Assembly: GCA_910585265.1 (NCBI GenBank)
Contig: CAJUCA010000089.1
Span: 1-7,610, forward strand
DNA: 7,610 nt
Direction: 5' to 3'
From: an uncultured Oscillospiraceae bacterium
Lineage (GTDB): Bacteria > Bacillota > Clostridia > Oscillospirales > Oscillospiraceae
A program made the translations under genes and the position numbers. Of this stretch, positions 6,591 through 7,610 are shown piece by piece. Under the pieces are notes generated by a model that saw only the letters and a list, made by a program, of their open reading frames with translations, was not told the DNA's origin and ran no database searches. Within the stretch, counting starts at the first letter, position 1. The number at the start of each line of letters is the position of its first letter.

Positions 6591-6610
6591 GAAAGGGGCG
6601 CACCCCTTTC
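6591..6610 (-). promoter_or_regulatory. Leader hairpin 1 of the SLH protein gene
   Basis: The arms GAAAGGGG (6591-6598) and CCCCTTTC (6603-6610) pair perfectly around a 4-nt loop. With its neighbour it makes a two-hairpin stack in the 5' leader, which could protect the long mRNA or respond to a signal. No known riboswitch class is recognised. Confidence 0.65.
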
Positions 6611-6643
6611 TTAATCCATTTTCGCCGCAGTTTTCTATTTCAC

Positions 6644-6672
6644 AACATACACAAAACTTTCTAAAAAAACAA
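6644..6672 (-). promoter_or_regulatory. Weak promoter candidate for the SLH protein gene
   Basis: The minus strand has TTGTTT (6672-6667), a 17-bp spacer and TATGTT (6649-6644). The match is partial (3 of 6 and 4 of 6), but the spacing and AT-rich surroundings are right. It would give a leader of about 100 nt containing both hairpins. Confidence 0.35.
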
Positions 6673-6723
6673 GACCGCTCGACCAGAATGCAGGATTTGC
6701 TACCAATTAACATCCCCCGCCCC

Positions 6724-6752
6724 TTGACAGCGGCAATTTTCCCGGTTACGCT
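6724..6752 (+). promoter_or_regulatory. Promoter candidate for the divergent membrane protein gene
   Basis: A perfect -35 TTGACA (6724-6729) is followed by a 17-bp spacer and a poor -10 TACGCT (6747-6752). A start near 6759 would leave a leader of about 24 nt, including the ribosome site at 6771-6776. Confidence 0.45.
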
Positions 6753-6770
6753 AAGTGCAAACAGGATTGA

Positions 6771-6776
6771 GGAGGG
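6771..6776 (+). promoter_or_regulatory. Ribosome binding site of the divergent membrane protein gene
   Basis: GGAGGG lies 6 nt before the ATG at 6783 and supports that start over later Met codons (for example residue 13). Confidence 0.75.
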
Positions 6777-6782
6777 CGGAAT

Positions 6783-7610
6783 ATGCGGATCGGAAAACGG
6801 TGGGCCAGTTGTCTGGCAATGGGCCTGTTCCTGCTGTGCGCGGCGGGGCTGGTGTGGCTGCTGGCAATGGAGACAGTTCCCAATCAAGAGCCTGTGCGCC
6901 TGACGCCGGAGGCCGTGAGCGGTGCGCCGGAGCTGGAGGGGCTGTACCTCTACGCGGGTCCGCTGGAGCTGGAATATACTCTCCCGGCACAGGCGGGAAA
7001 ACTGCGCCCGATTTTGGAGATTCGGCAACTGTTTGCGGCGGCGGAGCTGCGGCTGGACGGCGCGCCGTTTCAACAGCTCCCGGCGGGCCTGGGCCGCTTG
7101 TATGTGACCCTGCCTGGGGAGTGGGCGGGCAAGACCCTCACCCTCATTATGGACAAGGGGGAGGAGGACCCGGAGCCGTCCTTGTATTTCCTGGACAGCG
7201 TTCTGCTCAACGAACAGGCCCGCGCGGATACCAGCCTCCGCGCCTTTCCCGCCGCCGTGTTCGGGGCGGTCTTTCTGCTGACGTTGGGCCTGTTCCTGTA
7301 TGGCTGGCTGGAGGGGACCCGGCCTTGGCCGGTACTGCTGCTCTGCGCCGCCGCCCTGGGCCAGACGGCGTACTTCTATCTGCAAAACTTCTCCCTGTTC
7401 AGCCTGCCGCCCCCGCTCTACGGGCTGGCGCTGTACCAGTCCCGTGCGCTCCTGTTCGCCGCACCAGCTTTGTATTTGATGCTTGGGATGAAAAAACGGC
7501 GAAAGGTCTTTGCGCCTTTCGCCGTCCTGCCCGCGCTGGTCTATTGGGTTGTGGCGGGATTTCAGACGGTGTTCCCGCTCTTTTCCAATTTTGCCGTCCA
7601 CGCCGGGATC
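6783..7610 (+). CDS. Multi-TM membrane protein with extracellular domain, N-terminal part (7TM sensor-like)
   Basis: The frame is open from an ATG with a good ribosome site to the window edge (276 residues), so the C-terminus is missing. Residues about 8-28 are a hydrophobic segment (signal anchor or signal peptide). Residues about 30-155 are a soluble, probably beta-rich outer domain with alternating hydrophobic residues (LELEYTL, LRPILEIRQL, LYVTLPGEW). Then hydrophobic segments follow at about 157-177, 182-200, 218-235 and 242-262, with a basic cytoplasmic-type loop MKKRRK between the last two. This order resembles 7TM-DISM-type bacterial sensors, which often end in a histidine kinase or diguanylate cyclase domain, but no signalling domain is visible here. 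The strongly GC-rich codon use matches host-type DNA. It is transcribed divergently from the SLH protein gene, so co-regulation is possible but unproven. Confidence 0.8.
   Translation, partial: MRIGKRWASCLAMGLFLLCAAGLVWLLAMETVPNQEPVRLTPEAVSGAPELEGLYLYAGPLELEYTLPAQAGKLRPILEIRQLFAAAELRLDGAPFQQLPAGLGRLYVTLPGEWAGKTLTLIMDKGEEDPEPSLYFLDSVLLNEQARADTSLRAFPAAVFGAVFLLTLGLFLYGWLEGTRPWPVLLLCAAALGQTAYFYLQNFSLFSLPPPLYGLALYQSRALLFAAPALYLMLGMKKRRKVFAPFAVLPALVYWVVAGFQTVFPLFSNFAVHAGI

Larger units (their letters stand above)
6537..6782. promoter_or_regulatory. Divergent control region between the SLH protein gene and the membrane protein gene
   Basis: This 246-bp region separates two divergently transcribed genes. 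It holds both ribosome sites, a promoter candidate on each strand and two abutting hairpins that fall in the leader of the minus-strand gene. I see no gene in it. Confidence 0.7.

Noticed and set aside
6537..7601. Open minus-strand frame that would extend the SLH protein by 355 residues
   Set aside because: It runs antisense through the divergent membrane-protein gene and across the control region, has an Arg/Gln-rich shadow composition, and skips a signal peptide with an excellent ribosome site at 6536.

Overview
The window looks like chromosomal or integrated accessory DNA from a gut-type Clostridia (Bacillota), plausibly an Oscillospiraceae member. This is an inference from three things: an SLH-domain surface protein with a Gram-positive signal peptide and strong AGGAGG-type ribosome sites, a Tn4451/TnpX-type large serine recombinase, and moderately high GC in the host-like genes. 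No rRNA, tRNA or CRISPR array was seen.

Layout, left to right. Positions 1-105 hold the possible 3' end of a plus-strand gene. It converges on a minus-strand large serine recombinase (116-1762), and the two stop codons sit in the two arms of one perfect inverted repeat. The recombinase has its own consensus-like promoter (TTGACG, 17 bp, TATAAT) at 1812-1840 and a GGAGG site that fixes the start at 1762. From about 1763 to 2507 there is no convincing gene. This stretch holds two near-identical perfect palindromes (1946-1970 and 2448-2474) and three same-orientation copies of AATTTGTCG. Between the palindromes lies a segment of nearly 480 bp with a GC-rich core that I cannot identify. A strong hairpin terminator (2506-2541) ends the next gene.

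The main gene (2550-6536, minus) encodes a 1328-residue secreted S-layer-homology protein. In order it has a signal peptide, beta-helix-like repeats, several Ig-like or YDG/MBG-like modules, two near-identical tandem Ig repeats, a Gly/Pro linker, an InlB-like B-repeat and three C-terminal SLH domains. Its leader carries two abutting hairpins between a weak promoter candidate and a very good ribosome site. Divergent from it, a plus-strand membrane protein (6783 to the window edge, cut off) has an N-terminal TM segment, an extracellular domain and at least four further TM segments, like a 7TM-type membrane sensor.

How they fit together: the recombinase is the signature of a mobile element, but neither element end can be proven here. 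The paired palindromes and the AATTTGTCG motifs upstream of it are the best candidates for its binding, attachment or control sites. The surface protein and the divergent membrane protein form a separate pair with a shared 246-bp control region. A regulatory link between them is only an inference.
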